From JAFGCL01 sp964423835 (GTDB taxonomy: Bacteria; Chloroflexota; Dehalococcoidia; UBA2247; RBG-13-53-26), in assembly GCA_964423835.1 (NCBI GenBank), contig CAYRGJ010000006.1, positions 65,805-129,804 of the forward strand: a DNA stretch of 64,000 bases, given 5' to 3'. Shown here piece after piece: positions 50,389 through 58,783 of the stretch. The notes below the pieces were generated by a model. The model worked only from the letters and a program-made list of their open reading frames with translations, did not search any database and was not told the DNA's origin. Made by a program: the position numbers and the translations under genes. Every line of letters begins with the position of its first letter. Position 1 is the first letter of the stretch.

Positions 50389-52113
50389 CTACTCTACTGA
50401 CGCGATGTAGTGGTAGTGCGGCTGGCCACCGTAGACCAGCTCCACTTCCAGGCGGGGAAGCTTCTTCCGGACGGCCTCGGCCACGGCCTCCGCCTCGGAG
50501 CGCCGGGTGGCCTGGCCGTAGTAGATGGTGACTATCTCGCTCTGGCTGGTGTCCATCTTGCCCAGCAGGTCTACGAGGACCCCGGCCGGCTTGTCCCCGG
50601 TGGCCGCCAGATCGCCGTCCACGAAGCCGATGGCCTGGCGGTTGCCGATCTTGACGTCGCCGATCTTCGCCGTCCGGACGGCCCGGGTCACCTCCAGAGT
50701 CTTCACTGAGGGCAGGGCGCTCTCCATGGCGGCGGCGTTGGCCTTGAGGTCGGCGTCGTAGTTGAAGGCCAGCAGGGCGGCCACTCCCTGCGGTATGGTG
50801 CGGGTGGGGACCACCTTCACCTTCTTGGACGTCAGCTCCTGGACCTGCCTGGCGGCCGGGACCACGTTCTCGTTGTTGGGGAGGATGATGACCTTCTGCT
50901 GCGGCACCGACTCCACGGCCTGGAGCATGTCCCTGGTGCTCGGATTCATGGTCTGGCCCCCGGGCACTATGGCCCCGGCGCCCAGGCTGCGGAAGACCTG
51001 GCCCAGGCCGTCGCCGGACACGACCGCCACCGTGGCGATCTCCGGCTGGGGGGCCTGGGCCTTGACCATCTCGGCATACTGCTTGTGCTGGTCATCCATG
51101 TTCTGGATCTTGATCTCGTGCAGGGTGCCCATGGCGGCGGCCCGGTGCAGGACCCGCCCGGGGTCGAAGGTGTGGATGTGAACGTGCACCAGGTCCTCAT
51201 CGCCGGCCACGATGAGCGACTTTCCGTGGCTGGCCAGGCTCTTCTTCATCCTCTCCGGGTCAAGCTTCCGGCGCCCCTGCAGCACGAATTCGGTGCAGTA
51301 GCCGTATGGCTCCTCCTTCTCGATCGCCAGATGGGCGGACCGGGACCCCAGCGGAATGGAGCTGGCCACCACCTCGGGCCGGCGGTCCCTGATGAAGTCG
51401 GTCTCGCCCCTGAGGTGGTGCAGGGCGCCCTCCAGCAGGACGTAGAGCCCCTGCCCGCCGGCGTCCACCACCCCGGCCTGCTTCAGCGCGGGCAGGAGCG
51501 TGGGGGTCCTGGCCACGGATTCCCTGGCTGCCGCCACCGTGGCCTCCATGACCGGGACCAGGTCCCGGCTGCCCGCCGAGGCTTCCCGGGCCGCCGCCGA
51601 TGCTTCGCGGACGACGGTCAGGATGGTCCCTTCCACCGGGTGGGTCAGGGCCTTGTAGGCCACGGTGGACCCGCGCCCCAGGGCCTCGGCGAAGTCGCGG
51701 GCGCTGAACGAGTCGCGGCCTTCCAGCCCCCGCGCCAGGCCGCGGAATATCTGGGACAGGATGACGCCGCTGTTTCCCCTGGCGCCCATGAGAGCGCCGC
51801 GGGCCATGGCCTGGGCCACCACCCCGGCATTGCCATCGGGGGCCCGGTAGGCCTCCTCCAGCGTGGACCGCATGGTCAGCAGCATGTTGGTGCCGCAGTC
51901 GCCGTCGGGCACGGGGAAGACGTTCAGAGCATTGATGTCCGGCGCGCTCTTCTCCAGCCAGGACGTGGCCGTGGTGAACATGTCCCTGAGGTCCTGGCCG
52001 GTATACGTGGCGGCTGCGGAGGCTGGGTCTTTCGCTGCATCCTTCCCCGCGGGCTCCGTCCCTGAGCGCCTTGAGACCGGTGCCGGGCCCTTTGCTCTCT
52101 GCTTTTCTTGCAT
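50389..52113 (-). CDS. DAK2-domain (FakA-like) fatty acid kinase
   Basis: This 574-aa protein has a DAK2 kinase domain beginning FPVPDGDCGTNMLLTMRSTL with GARGNSGVILSQIFRGLA. A C-terminal DegV-like domain follows (VHIHTFDPGRVLHRA, IVPGGQTMNPSTRDML). This is the FakA architecture that phosphorylates fatty acid held by a DegV/FakB protein, here the next gene. About 45 N-terminal residues are low-complexity. It is transcribed divergently from rpmB. Confidence 0.9.
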   Translation of the reverse strand: MQEKQRAKGPAPVSRRSGTEPAGKDAAKDPASAAATYTGQDLRDMFTTATSWLEKSAPDINALNVFPVPDGDCGTNMLLTMRSTLEEAYRAPDGNAGVVAQAMARGALMGARGNSGVILSQIFRGLARGLEGRDSFSARDFAEALGRGSTVAYKALTHPVEGTILTVVREASAAAREASAGSRDLVPVMEATVAAARESVARTPTLLPALKQAGVVDAGGQGLYVLLEGALHHLRGETDFIRDRRPEVVASSIPLGSRSAHLAIEKEEPYGYCTEFVLQGRRKLDPERMKKSLASHGKSLIVAGDEDLVHVHIHTFDPGRVLHRAAAMGTLHEIKIQNMDDQHKQYAEMVKAQAPQPEIATVAVVSGDGLGQVFRSLGAGAIVPGGQTMNPSTRDMLQAVESVPQQKVIILPNNENVVPAARQVQELTSKKVKVVPTRTIPQGVAALLAFNYDADLKANAAAMESALPSVKTLEVTRAVRTAKIGDVKIGNRQAIGFVDGDLAATGDKPAGVLVDLLGKMDTSQSEIVTIYYGQATRRSEAEAVAEAVRKKLPRLEVELVYGGQPHYHYIASVE

Positions 52114-52136
52114 ATTCCGGGCTCTCCCTGTATTAT
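52108..52136 (+). promoter_or_regulatory. promoter for rpmB
   Basis: TTGCAT, a 17-bp spacer and TATTAT. The -35 covers the start codon of the divergent FakA-like gene. Confidence 0.6.
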
Positions 52137-52146
52137 CTACATGGTA

Positions 52147-52174
52147 ATCTTACAGCAGCAGCGGCCCCTATCAA
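52147..52174 (-). promoter_or_regulatory. promoter for the FakA-like / DegV / recG operon
   Basis: On the minus strand TTGATA, a 16-bp spacer and TAAGAT, close to the rpmB promoter. Confidence 0.6.
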
Positions 52175-52195
52175 AGATCGAGGTAGACAAGAACC

Positions 52196-52381
52196 GTGGC
52201 AATGTGCGACATCTGCGGCAAGAAGAACCAGTCCGGCTTCAACGTGAGCCACTCCAAGCGCCACACCCACCGCATCTGGGCGCCGAACGTTCAATCCGCC
52301 GTGCTGATGGTGGATGGGACCAAGAAGAGGCTTAAGGTGTGCACCCGGTGCCTGCGCACCTACCAGAAGCATACTCAGTAA
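52196..52381 (+). CDS. rpmB: 50S ribosomal protein L28
   Basis: This 61-aa ribosomal protein has MAMCDICGKKNQSGFNVSHS, RIWAPNVQSA and VCTRCLRTYQKH. Two CxxC pairs give a zinc-binding (C+) form. The GTG start gives the usual MAxCD beginning. Its 3' end overlaps argH by seven bases, convergently. Confidence 0.96.
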   Translation: MAMCDICGKKNQSGFNVSHSKRHTHRIWAPNVQSAVLMVDGTKKRLKVCTRCLRTYQKHTQ

Positions 52382-53760
52382 CCGCCGTCCCCGCTCTTCA
52401 CCAGTCCCCTGGCCCTGGCCAGCTGGGCCTCTACCTGCCTGGGCGCCGTGCCGCCCACCACGTTCCGGGCCTTGACCGAAGTCTCCACGCTGATGTCCAG
52501 CACCGCCGCGTCAAAGAGCGGCGAGAACTGCCGGTACTCGCCCAGCTCCAGCTGGTGCAGCTCTTTCCCCTTGCCGGCGGAGTAGCTCACCAGTTTGGCC
52601 ACCACCTCGTGGGCCCGGCGGAAGGGCAACCCCTTCTTGGCCAGGTAGTCGGCCACGTCCGTGGCCAGGATGTAGCCCGCGCCGGCGGCCTGGCCGGCGC
52701 GCTCGGCCTTGACCGTGACCGTCTTCAGCATCCCGGCGAAGACCGCCAGGGTGGAGAGCAGGGTGTCCACCGTGTCGAAAAGGCCCTCCTTGTCCTCCTG
52801 CAGGTCCTTGTTGTAGGACAGGGGCAGGCCCTTCATGGTGGCCAGCAGGGCCGACAGGTGGCCGTAGACGCGCCCCGTCTTGCCCCGGCCCAGCTCAGCC
52901 ACATCCGCGTTCTTCTTCTGCGGCATGATGCTGGAACCGGTGGCGTAGGCGTCATCTATCTCGATGAACCCGAACTCGGCCGAGGACCACAGCACCAGCT
53001 CCTCAGCCAGGCGGGACAGGTGCATCATGGCCAGGCTGGCGGCCGCCTCGTACTCGATGACGAAATCCCGGTCGGAGACCGCGTCCAGGCTGTTCTGGCT
53101 GACCTGGGCGAAGCCGAGCTGGCCGGCCACGAAGGCCCGGTCGATGCGGTAGGGCACCCCCGCCAGGGCCCCGCTTCCCAGGGGCATCACGTCGGTGCGT
53201 TTCAGGCAGTCCCGGAACCGCCCGACATCCCGCTCCAGCATCTCGAAATAGGCCAGCAGGTGGTGCGCCAGCAGGACCGGCTGGGCCCGCTGCAGGTGGG
53301 TGTAGCCCGGCATCACCACCTCCCGGTGGGACTCGGCCACGTCCAGCAGCGCGGATTGCAGGGCCCGCAGGGCCTGCAGGGTCTCCGCGATGGCCTCTTT
53401 GCAGTATAGCCGCAAGTCAACGGCCACCTGGTCGTTGCGGGAGCGGGCCGTGTGCAGCTTGCCGGCGATGTCCCCCACCTTTTCGGTCAGGCGGGCCTCG
53501 ATGTTCATGTGGATGTCCTCGAGGTCTTCCCTGAACTGGAGCTCGCCACGCTCGATCTCCTCGCGAATGGACACCAGCCCCATGCCGATGAGCTCCGCCT
53601 CCTTGTCCGTGATGATGTTCTGGCGGGCCAGCATCTTCGCATGGGCCAGGCTGCCGGCTATGTCCTGCTGGTACAGGCGATGATCGAAAGGGATCGAGGC
53701 CGTGTAGCGCTGCACCAGCCGGTCGGCGTCTTTCTGGAAGCGTCCGCGAATCTGGCTCAT
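52375..53760 (-). CDS. argH: argininosuccinate lyase
   Basis: This 461-aa enzyme cleaves argininosuccinate to arginine and fumarate. The fumarase/ASL signature is GSSIMPQKKNADVAEL. Other family motifs are HTARSRNDQVAVDLRL and GYTHLQRAQPV. It is separated from the argJBDG cluster by a lipoprotein and a zinc-ribbon gene and has its own promoter, so it may be regulated apart. Confidence 0.97.
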   Translation of the reverse strand: MSQIRGRFQKDADRLVQRYTASIPFDHRLYQQDIAGSLAHAKMLARQNIITDKEAELIGMGLVSIREEIERGELQFREDLEDIHMNIEARLTEKVGDIAGKLHTARSRNDQVAVDLRLYCKEAIAETLQALRALQSALLDVAESHREVVMPGYTHLQRAQPVLLAHHLLAYFEMLERDVGRFRDCLKRTDVMPLGSGALAGVPYRIDRAFVAGQLGFAQVSQNSLDAVSDRDFVIEYEAAASLAMMHLSRLAEELVLWSSAEFGFIEIDDAYATGSSIMPQKKNADVAELGRGKTGRVYGHLSALLATMKGLPLSYNKDLQEDKEGLFDTVDTLLSTLAVFAGMLKTVTVKAERAGQAAGAGYILATDVADYLAKKGLPFRRAHEVVAKLVSYSAGKGKELHQLELGEYRQFSPLFDAAVLDISVETSVKARNVVGGTAPRQVEAQLARARGLVKSGDGGY

Positions 53761-53781
53761 CTCATCCGTCCCGTAGTGGCC

Positions 53782-53809
53782 ATATTACCACATTCGCCTG
53801 GAGGCGCAA
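53782..53809 (-). promoter_or_regulatory. promoter for argH
   Basis: On the minus strand TTGCGC, a 16-bp spacer and TAATAT, 22 bp before the ATG. Confidence 0.5.
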
Positions 53810-53826
53810 GAGCGCTCGGGACTGGG

Positions 53827-53907
53827 TCCCGCTTCGGCCCCCGTCTATGGGGAGGACGTCCTGTTCCGTCCCGTCCCGCTTCGGCCGCGTTTATGGGGAC
53901 GGCGTCC
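53827..53907. repeat. direct repeat (about 35 bp, imperfect) duplicating the 3' end of the zinc-ribbon membrane gene
   Basis: Copies at 53827-53861 and 53874-53907 share TCCCGCTTCGGCC...ATGGGGA...CGTCC. Both contain a minus-strand stop (TAG in the distal copy, TAA in the gene). Period about 46 bp. Confidence 0.75.
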
Positions 53908-54316
53908 CTGGCTCGAACTCGTCCCGGCCCATGATCACCAGGACCAGGGCGGCCACCCCGGGGAGGGTCGAGGTCAGCACCAGGGCGATGGCCCCCAGCA
54001 GGGCCATGGCCCAGCTCTTTCTCTTCAGAGCGAAGACGCCGCCGATGATGGCCAGGATGGCGGGGATGGTCGCCGAGAGGAGCAGCAGCAGGACGAAGGG
54101 AGGGACCTCCTCGTCGTTGATGGGTCTGGACAGCAGGATCTCGGCGACGATGATGGAGAGCAGGCTTAGGGCGCCGAAGGCGATCTCGATGATGCCGGCG
54201 GCCAGGCTCAGGTTTCTCTTGCCCGCCGGCGCCCGGGCGCCCGCCAGGCTGGCGCCGCAGGCGGCGCAGAAGGCCGCCCCGTCGCTGTTCTCCCGGCCGC
54301 ATTTTGGACAGAACAT
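53891..54316 (-). CDS. zinc-ribbon membrane protein, 141 aa
   Basis: An N-terminal zinc ribbon FCPKCGREN...FCAACGASL is followed by about four hydrophobic segments (LAAGIIEIAFGALSLLSIIV, VLLLLLSATIPAILAIIGG, MALLGAIALVLTSTLPGVAALVLVIM). This DUF4064-like arrangement is common in Gram-positive-type bacteria, with unknown function. Its 3' end is duplicated beyond the stop. It lies 62 bp after the lipoprotein gene on the same strand. Confidence 0.8.
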   Translation of the reverse strand: MFCPKCGRENSDGAAFCAACGASLAGARAPAGKRNLSLAAGIIEIAFGALSLLSIIVAEILLSRPINDEEVPPFVLLLLLSATIPAILAIIGGVFALKRKSWAMALLGAIALVLTSTLPGVAALVLVIMGRDEFEPGTPSP

Positions 54317-54345
54317 GAAGACGGCTCCTTCCTATGCGGTCTGCT

Positions 54346-54400
54346 CGATGGCCTCCGGGGGCGCCGGACTCCCGGAGCCTACCCGATGGCCTCCGGGGGC
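54346..54400. repeat. 17-bp direct repeat straddling the lipoprotein stop
   Basis: CGATGGCCTCCGGGGGC at 54346-54362 and 54384-54400. The gene copy encodes the C terminus PPEAIG just before the stop; the other lies beyond the stop. Confidence 0.8.
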
Positions 54401-55215
54401 ACGGTGACGGATACCCACTGGTTGTAGCTGTGGAAATGCGCCACCCCGGTAACGGTGATGTCCACGTCGCCGGCGCCCAGGGACTGGTCAATCTCGGCCC
54501 CCGGCATGCGCAGCGCCACCTGGGTCTCCGACTTGATCAGCCGGGAGCTGTCTTTGGCGATCCACTGGCGGACGGTGGCGCTCTGCAGCCACTCCTCCTT
54601 GAACTCGGGAAGCTGGGCCCCATCGCCCATGAAGGCCTCCAGGTTCAGCGTGGCTATGGTCCCGGCCAGGTCCGGAGTGAGGTCGAATACGTAGCAGGCC
54701 ACCCCGTCCATGTTCTCCTCGCCGGCCAGGGTCCGGCCGGCCGACTGCAGGACATCCACCTGCTGCTTCATGACCTCGGCCGTCTGCCAGTAGTCGGCGG
54801 CCAGGTCCGATTTGCCCCACTGGAAGCCGGACGGGGCGTCAGACAGGCCCGCGTAGAGGTGGTTGTCAATCAGGAATGCCTGGGCGTAGTACTTGAAAAC
54901 GGCGGAGGCCGCGTCCTGGCCTATGCCCAGCGTCACATCGAGCTGCATCCGGCGGTGGCTGGCGTCTACGGCCGCCCTGGTGTCCATGAAGCCAATGAGG
55001 GTGCTCTTGGAGGCCTCGGTTTCCTGGAGCAACTTCCCGGTCACCTTGGAGTCCATGCGGTAGGTCTCCAGGCTGGACCGGGCGGCCACCGCTTTGGCCA
55101 CGACCTCGTCGGCATCCACCGACGGGCCCTTGTCGGAGCAGGCCGGCGCCAGAAACGCCAGCAGAACCAGGACCAGGGAAAAGAGGACGACCAGTCTACC
55201 GGTAGCTGTTCTCAT
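54379..55215 (-). CDS. secreted lipoprotein (LolA/LppX-like), 278 aa
   Basis: The N terminus MRTATGRLVVLFSLVLVLL followed by AFLAPAC is a lipoprotein signal with lipobox Cys (about residue 27). The mature part is beta-rich with ADEVVAKAVAARSSLETYRM, resembling LolA/LppX or DUF6612-like lipid-binding folds. ATG 55215 with GAGGGGGAT upstream; a longer frame lacks a ribosome site. Function unknown. It sits inside the arginine cluster, between argG and argH. Confidence 0.82.
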   Translation of the reverse strand: MRTATGRLVVLFSLVLVLLAFLAPACSDKGPSVDADEVVAKAVAARSSLETYRMDSKVTGKLLQETEASKSTLIGFMDTRAAVDASHRRMQLDVTLGIGQDAASAVFKYYAQAFLIDNHLYAGLSDAPSGFQWGKSDLAADYWQTAEVMKQQVDVLQSAGRTLAGEENMDGVACYVFDLTPDLAGTIATLNLEAFMGDGAQLPEFKEEWLQSATVRQWIAKDSSRLIKSETQVALRMPGAEIDQSLGAGDVDITVTGVAHFHSYNQWVSVTVPPEAIG

Positions 55216-55338
55216 AGCATCCCCCTCCGATGTCATGACCGCCGCCACGGCTGCGATGGCATCGCCGTGAGCCTGCGCGGAGCTCACAGTGTCAGAAGGT
55301 ATCACCTCGGACACTTTATGTCAAACGGGGGCCGGTTC

Positions 55339-56556
55339 CTACCGGAGGTCTTTGGTGTCCGGCTGGACCTGGGACTGCACCCGCACCGGCAGCCCGTAGA
55401 TCTGGATGAAGCCCGGGGCCGCGCTCTGGTCGAACTGATCGCCCACATCGTAGGTCGCCAGCTGGTGCTGGTAGAGGGAGTGCGGCGACTTGCGACCCAC
55501 CACGGTGCAGCTTCCCTTGTGCAGCTTGACCCTCACCGTCCCGTTCACGTATCTCTGCGTGCTCCGGACGTAGGCCGTCAGGTCCTGGTGCAGCGAGCTG
55601 AACCACAGGCCGTTGTAGACCAGGCTGGCGTACTCGTCGGCCACCGCCTGCTTGAAGCGCAGCTGGTCCCGGGAGAGGGTCATGGCCTCCAGGGCCTTGT
55701 GCGCGGCGAAGAGCACCGTGGCCGCCGGCGCCTCATAGATCTCGCGGGACTTGATGCCCACCAGCCGGTCCTCGATGTGGTCGATGCGGCCCACCCCGTT
55801 CGATCCGGCCAGCCGGTTCAGATCCTCTATCAGCCGGAGCCCGCCCAGCTTCTTCCAATCCAGCGTCACCGGGATGCCGGCCTCGAACCCGATTTCGACA
55901 TACCGGGGCTCATCGGGCGCGTCCTTGGCCGAGACGGTCCAGATGTAGATGTCTTCCGGCGGCTCGTTCCAGGGGTCCTCCAGGACGCCGCACTCTATGC
56001 TGCGTCCCCAGAGGTTGATGTCGATGGAGTACGGGCTGGCCACGGTGACCGGCACCGGTATGCGGCTCTTCCGGGCATAGGCGATGGTCTGCTCCCGCGT
56101 CATGCCCCATTCCCGGGCCGGCGCGATGACCTTCAGCTCGGGCCCCAGGGCCGCTGTGACCACGTCGAAGCGCACCTGGTCGTTGCCCTTGCCCGTGCAG
56201 CCGTGCGCCACGGCGCTGGCGCCCTCCTGGTGGGCCACCTCCACCAGCAGCCTGGCGATCAATGGCCGGGACAGGGCGGTGGCCAGCGGATACACCCCCT
56301 GATAGATGGCGTCCGCCTGCAGGGCCGGAAAGACGTACTGGCTGATGAAGGCCTCCCGGGCATCCACCACCAGGGCCTTGACCGCCCCCACCTTGAGCGC
56401 CTTCTTCCGAACAGCCTCCAGGTCCTTCTCCGCACCGACGTCCACCGTGACGGCGATGACCTCCATGCCATACTTCTCCCTGATCCACTTGACGGCCACG
56501 GAGGTATCCAGGCCGCCGCTGTAGGCCAGCACTGCTGTCTCTGTCTTCTTAGCCAT
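55339..56556 (-). CDS. argG: argininosuccinate synthase
   Basis: This 405-aa enzyme joins citrulline and aspartate using ATP. N-type ATP pyrophosphatase loop AYSGGLDTSVAVKWI. Other family motifs are HGCTGKGNDQVRF, ECGVLEDPWNEPPEDIY and GRIDHIEDRLVGIKSRE. It follows argD by 83 bp on the same strand. Confidence 0.98.
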   Translation of the reverse strand: MAKKTETAVLAYSGGLDTSVAVKWIREKYGMEVIAVTVDVGAEKDLEAVRKKALKVGAVKALVVDAREAFISQYVFPALQADAIYQGVYPLATALSRPLIARLLVEVAHQEGASAVAHGCTGKGNDQVRFDVVTAALGPELKVIAPAREWGMTREQTIAYARKSRIPVPVTVASPYSIDINLWGRSIECGVLEDPWNEPPEDIYIWTVSAKDAPDEPRYVEIGFEAGIPVTLDWKKLGGLRLIEDLNRLAGSNGVGRIDHIEDRLVGIKSREIYEAPAATVLFAAHKALEAMTLSRDQLRFKQAVADEYASLVYNGLWFSSLHQDLTAYVRSTQRYVNGTVRVKLHKGSCTVVGRKSPHSLYQHQLATYDVGDQFDQSAAPGFIQIYGLPVRVQSQVQPDTKDLR

Positions 56557-56639
56557 TCTCCTTCACCTCCACAAGCTCACGTAGCTATGCGGCCGGCCCT
56601 GGTGGTGCTCCGGGGACCGCGCCCGGCCGGAATCTGCGG

Positions 56640-57827
56640 CTACCTGGCCGGCCCCGCCAGCACCTCCCGCAGCACGGCCACCGCCTGGTCCACGTCTTTC
56701 CTGGTGATGATCAGCGGGGGCACCAGCCGGACCGCGTTCGGCTTCAGTCTGTTCACCAGGAGGCCCTTCTCGATGCAGGCCAGCATCACGGCCTCCCCCA
56801 TGTCCCTGTCGAACTCAATGGCCCAGAGGAGGCCACGGCCGCGCACCTCCACTATGGAGCGGCAACCGGCCTTGAGCTCGGACAGGCGGGAGGCCAGGTA
56901 GGCCCCCATGCGCTGGGCGTTCCCCACCACGTCGTACTTCAGGATGTAATCCAGCACGGCATAGGACACGGCGCACGCCAGCGGGTTGCCGCCGAAGGTG
57001 GTCCCGTGGTCCCCGGCCTTGAAGACGTCGGCCCTGCTCTTGGCCAGGAAGGCCCCGATGGGGATCCCGCCGCCCATCCCCTTCGCCAGGGTGATGATGT
57101 CGGGCTCGATGCCGTAGAGCTGGTAGCCGAAAAGCGACCCCAGCCGGCCCACGCCCGTCTGTATCTCGTCCAGTATCAGCAGTATGCCGGACTGGTCGCA
57201 CCAGTCGCGCACCCTCTTCAGGTAGTCCTCCGGCGGGACGATGACGCCGCCCTCGGCCTGGATGGCCTCCAGCATGACGGCGCAGGTCTGGCGGGTGGTG
57301 GCCTTCTGGATGGCCTCCACGCTGTTGGCCTCCACGTTCACGAAGCCGGAGGGCATCGGCATGTAGGGCTCCTGGAACTTCTTCTGGCCGGTGGCGGCGG
57401 TCATGGCCAGCGTCCGGCCGTGAAAGGAGCCGAAGGTGGTGATGACCTCGAAGGCCCCGTCCCGGTTCAGCTTGCCGTACCGCCGCGCCAGCTTGACGGC
57501 GCCTTCATTGGCCTCGGTGCCGCTGTTGCAGAAGAAGGCCTTGTCGAAGCAGCTGTTCTCCACCAGCAGCTCGGCCAGCTGCAATTGCGGGATGGAGTAG
57601 AACAGGTTGGAGGTCTGCGTCAGCATCTGGCCCTGCTCGGCCAGCGCCCGGGTAACCGCCGGATGGCAGTGCCCCAGGCTGTTGACCGCCAGGCCGCCGA
57701 TGAAATCCAGGTACTCCCGGCCAGCCTCGTCCCAAACCCTGGCGCCCTGGCCCCGCACCAGGACTATGGGCATGCGCTGGAACGCCGGCATGTAGTACTT
57801 CTTTTCCTTTTCCATCCACTTTCTCAT
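56640..57827 (-). CDS. argD: acetylornithine aminotransferase
   Basis: This 395-aa class III aminotransferase forms N-acetylornithine. Motifs are FCNSGTEANEGAVKLARR, ILDEIQTGVGRLG, the PLP lysine in IITLAKGMGGGIPIG and TTFGGNPLACAV. ATG 57827, with an in-frame ATG at codon 5. It lies 16 bp after argB. Succinyldiaminopimelate aminotransferase activity is possible but the context is arginine. Confidence 0.96.
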   Translation of the reverse strand: MRKWMEKEKKYYMPAFQRMPIVLVRGQGARVWDEAGREYLDFIGGLAVNSLGHCHPAVTRALAEQGQMLTQTSNLFYSIPQLQLAELLVENSCFDKAFFCNSGTEANEGAVKLARRYGKLNRDGAFEVITTFGSFHGRTLAMTAATGQKKFQEPYMPMPSGFVNVEANSVEAIQKATTRQTCAVMLEAIQAEGGVIVPPEDYLKRVRDWCDQSGILLILDEIQTGVGRLGSLFGYQLYGIEPDIITLAKGMGGGIPIGAFLAKSRADVFKAGDHGTTFGGNPLACAVSYAVLDYILKYDVVGNAQRMGAYLASRLSELKAGCRSIVEVRGRGLLWAIEFDRDMGEAVMLACIEKGLLVNRLKPNAVRLVPPLIITRKDVDQAVAVLREVLAGPAR

Positions 57828-57843
57828 CTATTCTCCATCCATC

Positions 57844-58623
57844 TCAGGCGATGGTGGTCCCCTCCAGGCCGTCCTCCACCTCCCGGATCAGCGCGTGCGG
57901 CACCCGGCCGTTGATGATCCGGGCCATCCGAACAGCGGGCAGGGCGGCCAGGCAGGCCTCGATCTTGGGGATCATCCCCCCTGAGGCCACGCCGGAGGCC
58001 AGCATGGCCTGGGCCTCGTCGCGCGAGAGCCGGGACACCAGGTTCTGCGACCCGTCCAGTATGCCCGCGACATCGGTCAGGAAGATCAGCTTCTCGGCCC
58101 CCAGGGCCGCGGCCAGCCTTCCGGCGGCCGTGTCGCCATTGACATTCAGCATGAAGCCGTGGTCCCCGGGCTCCGGCGGCGACTGGTAGCACAGCGGCGC
58201 CACCACGGGGATGAAGCCGGCCGCCAGGACCGCCTGGAGGGCCTGCGGGTCCACATCGCTCACGTCGCCCACGTGGCCCAGCTCCGGGTCCTTCACCCGG
58301 GCCCTCAGCAGGCCGCCGTCGATGCCGGAGAGCCCCACCGCCCGGCCGCCCATGGCCTGCAGGGCGGCCACCAGCTCCTTGTTCACCAGGCCGGACAGGA
58401 TGGCCACCACCACCTTCAGGGTCTCGGTGTCCGTCACCCGGAGGCCCTTGACGAACTTCGACGAGATGTTCAGCCGGCGCAGCCACTCGGTGACCACACT
58501 TGCGCCGCCATGGATGACCACCACGGGCACGCTGCGACGCTGCAGCGTCACCAGGTCTGCCAGGGTGGTGTCGTGGCTCCCGAGGGTGCTGCCGCCAAGC
58601 TTGATGACGATGGTTCCGGACAA
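57844..58623 (-). CDS. argB: acetylglutamate kinase
   Basis: This 259-aa kinase phosphorylates N-acetylglutamate. It has IVIKLGGSTLG, VVVIHGGASVVTEWLRR and NVNGDTAAGRLAAALGA. Start TTG 58623 (GGGG upstream). It lacks the long N-terminal helix of arginine-inhibited hexameric enzymes, so feedback inhibition by this enzyme is less likely. The canonical PHGGG loop reads IHGGA. Confidence 0.95.
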   Translation of the reverse strand: MSGTIVIKLGGSTLGSHDTTLADLVTLQRRSVPVVVIHGGASVVTEWLRRLNISSKFVKGLRVTDTETLKVVVAILSGLVNKELVAALQAMGGRAVGLSGIDGGLLRARVKDPELGHVGDVSDVDPQALQAVLAAGFIPVVAPLCYQSPPEPGDHGFMLNVNGDTAAGRLAAALGAEKLIFLTDVAGILDGSQNLVSRLSRDEAQAMLASGVASGGMIPKIEACLAALPAVRMARIINGRVPHALIREVEDGLEGTTIA

Positions 58624-58664
58624 AGGTTCCCCGTATCCTGAGATTCGTTACGATTAAGGTCTAA

Positions 58665-58693
58665 AGGATAGCAGAAGGCTGGCGTGATATCAA
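58665..58693 (-). promoter_or_regulatory. promoter for argB-argD-argG
   Basis: On the minus strand TTGATA, a 17-bp spacer and TATCCT within the 160-bp argJ-argB gap. It gives the downstream genes a promoter independent of argJ. Confidence 0.65.
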
Positions 58694-58783
58694 AGGCGGG
58701 AATGAGGCCTCTCCAGCTGTCAGCGAGGGCTGCGGCGCGGGGGGCCCGGCTGCGGCCGGAATCAGGGGCGCCGGGCGCGCCCG

